From NCBI GenBank assembly GCA_017998735.1, contig JAGOCN010000071.1, positions 1-7,637 on the forward strand: a DNA stretch of 7,637 nt, in the 5' to 3' direction. This DNA comes from Giesbergeria sp. (GTDB lineage: Bacteria; Pseudomonadota; Gammaproteobacteria; Burkholderiales; Burkholderiaceae_C). Shown here in pieces: positions 5,731 to 7,637 of the stretch (position 1 is the stretch's first letter; every line of letters starts with the position of its first letter). Both the position numbers and the translations under genes were made by a program. Under the pieces are notes generated by a model, which saw only the letters and a list, made by a program, of their open reading frames with translations, was not told where the DNA came from and did no database searches.

Positions 5731-6561
5731 TCAAAACGTGCCGGGGTAGAAGCCGCCATCGGGCAGCACGTTCTGCCCGGTGATGTAGCCCGCGTGCACG
5801 CTGCACAGAAAGGCGCAGATGGCGCCGAACTCCTGCGCCGTGCCAAAGCGCCCGGCCGGCACCGCCGCCTGCTGCGCTTCGCGCACCTGCTGGGTGCTGC
5901 GCCCGGACTGCGCGGCGCTGGCGGCAAAGGTGGCGGTCAAACGGTCGGTGTCGAATTTGCCCGGCAGCAGGTTGTTCAGCGTCACGCCGTGGCGCGCCAC
6001 GCTGCCCCGAGCCACACCGGCGACAAAACCGGTCAGGCCGCTGCGCGCACCGTTCGACAGGCCCAGGATGTCGATGGGCGCCTTGACCGCGCTGGAGGTG
6101 ATGTTGACGATGCGGCCAAAGCCGCGCGCCGCCATGCCGTCGACCGTGGCGCGGATGAGTTCGATGGGGGTCAGCATGTTGGCGTCCAGGGCGCGCAGCC
6201 AGGTGTCCCGGTCCCATTCGCGAAAGTCGCCGGGCGGCGGTCCGCCGGCGTTGGTGACGACGATGTCAAAGGCGCTGCCCGGCCCGCCCGGCACCGACAG
6301 CGCTGCTGCGCGGCCGGCCTCGGTGGTGATGTCGGCGGCCACCAGCAGCACCTTGGGTTTTTGGTCTTTTTGGCCTCCAGCGCTTGCTGTGCCTGCGCCA
6401 GCAGCTATCAATACAGTAGCAGCCTGCTGCAATGCGGCGGGATCGCGGGCGTTGATGACCACGTTCACGCCCTCCTGCACCAGCGCTTTGGCACAGCCAA
6501 AACCGAGCCCCCGGCTGGCACCGCACACCAAGGCCCAGCGGCCTGCAATTCCCAAGTCCAT
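5731..6561 (-). CDS. SDR-family oxidoreductase-like protein with degenerate catalytic Tyr/Lys and an in-frame repeat insertion
   Basis: The 276-residue Rossmann-fold protein resembles 3-oxoacyl-ACP reductase (FabG) and other short-chain dehydrogenases. The dinucleotide-binding loop GASRGLG is at 14-20, VAADIT at 74-79, NAGG at 104-107, and VNITSS at 152-157 carries the active-site Ser at 156. Aligned on FabG, the catalytic YxxxK reads SNGAR at 169-173, so Tyr is Ser and Lys is Arg. I recall this as typical of a FabG-like SDR subgroup with an imperfect catalytic tetrad, so redox activity is doubtful. Residues 52-70 come from a dispersed DNA repeat and lengthen the linker before strand 3. I chose ATG 6561 because GGAG lies seven bases upstream; ATG 6567 is only one base from that GGAG, and the start at 6621 would add an atypical leader. 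The 87-base gap to the upstream permease leaves co-transcription open. Substrate unknown. Confidence 0.87.
   Translation of the reverse strand: MDLGIAGRWALVCGASRGLGFGCAKALVQEGVNVVINARDPAALQQAATVLIAAGAGTASAGGQKDQKPKVLLVAADITTEAGRAAALSVPGGPGSAFDIVVTNAGGPPPGDFREWDRDTWLRALDANMLTPIELIRATVDGMAARGFGRIVNITSSAVKAPIDILGLSNGARSGLTGFVAGVARGSVARHGVTLNNLLPGKFDTDRLTATFAASAAQSGRSTQQVREAQQAAVPAGRFGTAQEFGAICAFLCSVHAGYITGQNVLPDGGFYPGTF
6361..6413 (-). repeat. Dispersed repeat, copy A, inserted in frame in the SDR gene
   Basis: Read on the minus strand, TATTGAT (6413-6407) is followed by AGCTGCTGGCGCAGGC (6406-6391), nine bases (6390-6382), GCTGGAGGC (6381-6373), and then an A-rich tail. The arms and spacing match copy B at 2789-2822. 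The stretch stays open in the SDR frame. The core encodes residues 52-63 (Ile-Ala-Ala-Gly-rich) and the tail encodes the charged GQKDQKPK segment. Its A/T-richer tail differs from the surrounding GC-rich gene. Confidence 0.7.
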
Positions 6562-6574
6562 TGTCATTCTCCAG
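6559..6574 (-). promoter_or_regulatory. Ribosome binding site that decides the SDR start
   Basis: On the minus strand ACTGGAGAATGACAATGG contains GGAG seven bases before the ATG at 6561, a good Shine-Dalgarno spacing. The competing in-frame ATG at 6567 lies only one base after the GGAG and is poorly placed. Confidence 0.65.
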
Positions 6575-6622
6575 TGAAGGGGTTGATTTTCGCCGCAACC
6601 ACAGGCCAGCCGCACAAACACA

Positions 6623-6639
6623 GGGTGCCGATTGCACCC
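6623..6639 (-). terminator. Weak hairpin after the EamA permease gene
   Basis: GGGTGC (6623-6628) and GCACCC (6634-6639) form a perfect six-base stem with a five-base loop, nine bases past the permease stop on the minus strand. Only TGTGTTTGTG follows, not a clean T run. It could be a weak terminator or attenuator separating the permease from the SDR gene. Confidence 0.3.
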
Positions 6640-6648
6640 GATTGCGCA

Positions 6649-7611
6649 TCAGGCTGCGCGCCCCAGGGGCCGGGCGCTGCGGCCGAAGACATAAATGCCC
6701 GCGATCACCAGCCCGGTGCCGCCCACCACCCACGGCGTGAACGGCTCGTCCAGCAGCCACGCGCCCATCAGCAGGGTCGACAGCGGCCCGACCATGCCGG
6801 CCTGCGCCGCAGCGCTGGCGCCAATGCGCTCGACCGCCATCATCACCATCAGCACCGGCGCCGCCGTGCACAGCGTGGCGTTCAGCACCGACAGCCACAG
6901 CACTTCGGGCGCCACCAGCCAGGCGGCCGACAGCGGCCGCAGCAGCACGAACTGCAGCAGGCAGCAGCCGCACGCCACCGTGGTGGCCAGCCCCACCAGC
7001 CGCACCGCGCCCAGGCGCTGCACCAGCTCGCCGCTGTAGACCAGGTAGATGGCGTAACTCAAAGCGCTCAGGAACACCAGCGCGGCGCCCCAGGCAGCGC
7101 CGCTGCCCTGGCCTTGCCGCGCCTCGATGCCGAACACCAGCACCACACCGCAGTAGCTGATGGCCATGCCCAGCGCCTGCCCGCGCCGGATACCGCGCCC
7201 GTACACCGCCCAGCCGAGCAGCAGCACGAGGGTCGGGTTGAGGTACAGGATCAGCCGCTCCAGGCTGGCGCTGATGTAGGCCAGCCCGGCAAAGTCCAGA
7301 AAGCTTGCCAGGTAGTAGCCCGACACGCCCAGCCCCAGCACCCCCAGCCAATCGCGCCGGGCCAGCGGCGCCTTGTCCCGGCTGGCCCACCAGGCCATGG
7401 CGGCAAAGATCGGCAGGGCAAACAGCATGCGCAGCATGATCAGCGTGACCGCATCGACGCCGTGCCGGTAGGCCAGCTTGACGATGATCGCCTTGCCGCT
7501 GAAAGCCACCGCCCCCACCAGCGCCAGCGCCAGGCCGACGGTGCTGTTGCGCCGCACCGCCTGCTCGGCCGCCCGCTCTGCGGCCAACGCCGGCGGCAGG
7601 GTTTCAGGCAT
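6649..7611 (-). CDS. EamA/DMT-superfamily transporter
   Basis: This 320-residue inner-membrane permease has two EamA repeats of five helices each. Helices lie roughly at residues 24-45, 55-75, 88-106, 115-136 and 144-162, then 173-192, 204-224, 237-257, 266-288 and 293-310. The first repeat carries FLDFAGLAYISASLERLILY (104-123) with NPT after it, a common DMT feature. The second ends with the typical LLDEPFTPWVVGGTGLVIAG. A hydrophilic leader of about 22 residues precedes helix 1. The protein probably exports a small metabolite such as an amino acid; the substrate cannot be deduced. It differs clearly in sequence from the permease at 1730-2713, so the two are not a recent duplication. ATG 7611 has no clear Shine-Dalgarno sequence, and the frame stays open to the window edge, so the true start could lie further upstream. 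Confidence 0.9.
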   Translation of the reverse strand: MPETLPPALAAERAAEQAVRRNSTVGLALALVGAVAFSGKAIIVKLAYRHGVDAVTLIMLRMLFALPIFAAMAWWASRDKAPLARRDWLGVLGLGVSGYYLASFLDFAGLAYISASLERLILYLNPTLVLLLGWAVYGRGIRRGQALGMAISYCGVVLVFGIEARQGQGSGAAWGAALVFLSALSYAIYLVYSGELVQRLGAVRLVGLATTVACGCCLLQFVLLRPLSAAWLVAPEVLWLSVLNATLCTAAPVLMVMMAVERIGASAAAQAGMVGPLSTLLMGAWLLDEPFTPWVVGGTGLVIAGIYVFGRSARPLGRAA

Positions 7612-7616
7612 GTGCT

Positions 7617-7637
7617 GCCAACGCCAAGGCCAACGCC
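7617..7637. repeat. Direct repeat at the right edge of the window
   Basis: GCCAACGCC occurs at 7617-7625 and 7629-7637, separated by AAG, directly upstream of the EamA start codon. The array may continue beyond the window. It may be the coding end of another gene or a longer leader; nothing more can be said from 26 bases. Confidence 0.5.

Noticed and set aside
2838..5783. A 981-codon plus-strand open frame opposite the GGDEF-EAL gene
   Set aside because: It is an antisense shadow. The translation is rich in Gln, His, Arg and Ala with no domain, while the opposite strand encodes a complete domain protein with all motifs. Long antisense frames are common in high-GC DNA.
6567..6621. Upstream starts (6621 or 6567) for the SDR gene
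   Set aside because: The 20 extra residues do not fit the family, whose members begin a few residues before the first strand. The GGAG sits seven bases before the ATG at 6561 and is badly spaced for 6567.
5731..7611. A biosynthesis-plus-export system formed by the SDR and the EamA permease
   Set aside because: Shared direction and an 87-base gap are the only evidence. Both families are among the most common in bacteria, and a hairpin lies between the genes. No further gene supports a pathway.

Overview
The window is strongly GC-rich, densely coded DNA with the G/C-at-third-position codon use of a high-GC proteobacterium. I favour a beta-proteobacterium of the Burkholderiales, probably Comamonadaceae. 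The reasons are protein style (Na/Pi transporter with a C-terminal PhoU domain, PAS-GGDEF-EAL protein, many DMT-type exporters) and a short dispersed repeat with arms AGCTGCTGGCGC and GCTGGAGGC, which I recall as common in intergenic DNA of that family. That assignment comes from memory, not from a search.

Layout. Plus strand: a Na+/phosphate cotransporter-like protein cut by the left edge (2-1537); a hairpin-rich intergenic stretch (1538-1729); and a ten-helix DMT/EamA permease (1730-2713) with an odd repetitive hydrophilic insert. A clear intrinsic terminator (2737-2774) and a copy of the dispersed repeat (2777-2832) fill the gap between convergent genes. Minus strand, read right to left: a second EamA permease (7611-6649), a short-chain dehydrogenase-like protein with a degenerate active site (6561-5731), and a large two-helix membrane sensor with PAS, GGDEF and EAL domains (5636-2883). 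The gaps between the minus-strand genes are 87 and 94 bases, so co-transcription is possible but not shown.

Function. The genes do not form a recognisable pathway. They look like ordinary chromosomal genes for phosphate transport or homeostasis, small-metabolite export, an oxidoreductase-fold protein, and cyclic-di-GMP turnover controlled by a periplasmic signal. I see no prophage, transposase, CRISPR array, tRNA or rRNA, and no convincing new multi-gene system.

The most interesting signal is the dispersed repeat. One copy lies between genes at 2777-2832. The second (6361-6413, opposite orientation) lies inside the dehydrogenase-like gene and is read through in frame as a 15-20 residue Gly/Ala/Lys-rich insertion. 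The two copies share a 16-base exact arm and a 9-base exact arm separated by exactly 9 bases in both. Short tandem duplications of about 9 bases also recur in the window, and one cluster has enlarged a loop of the first permease.
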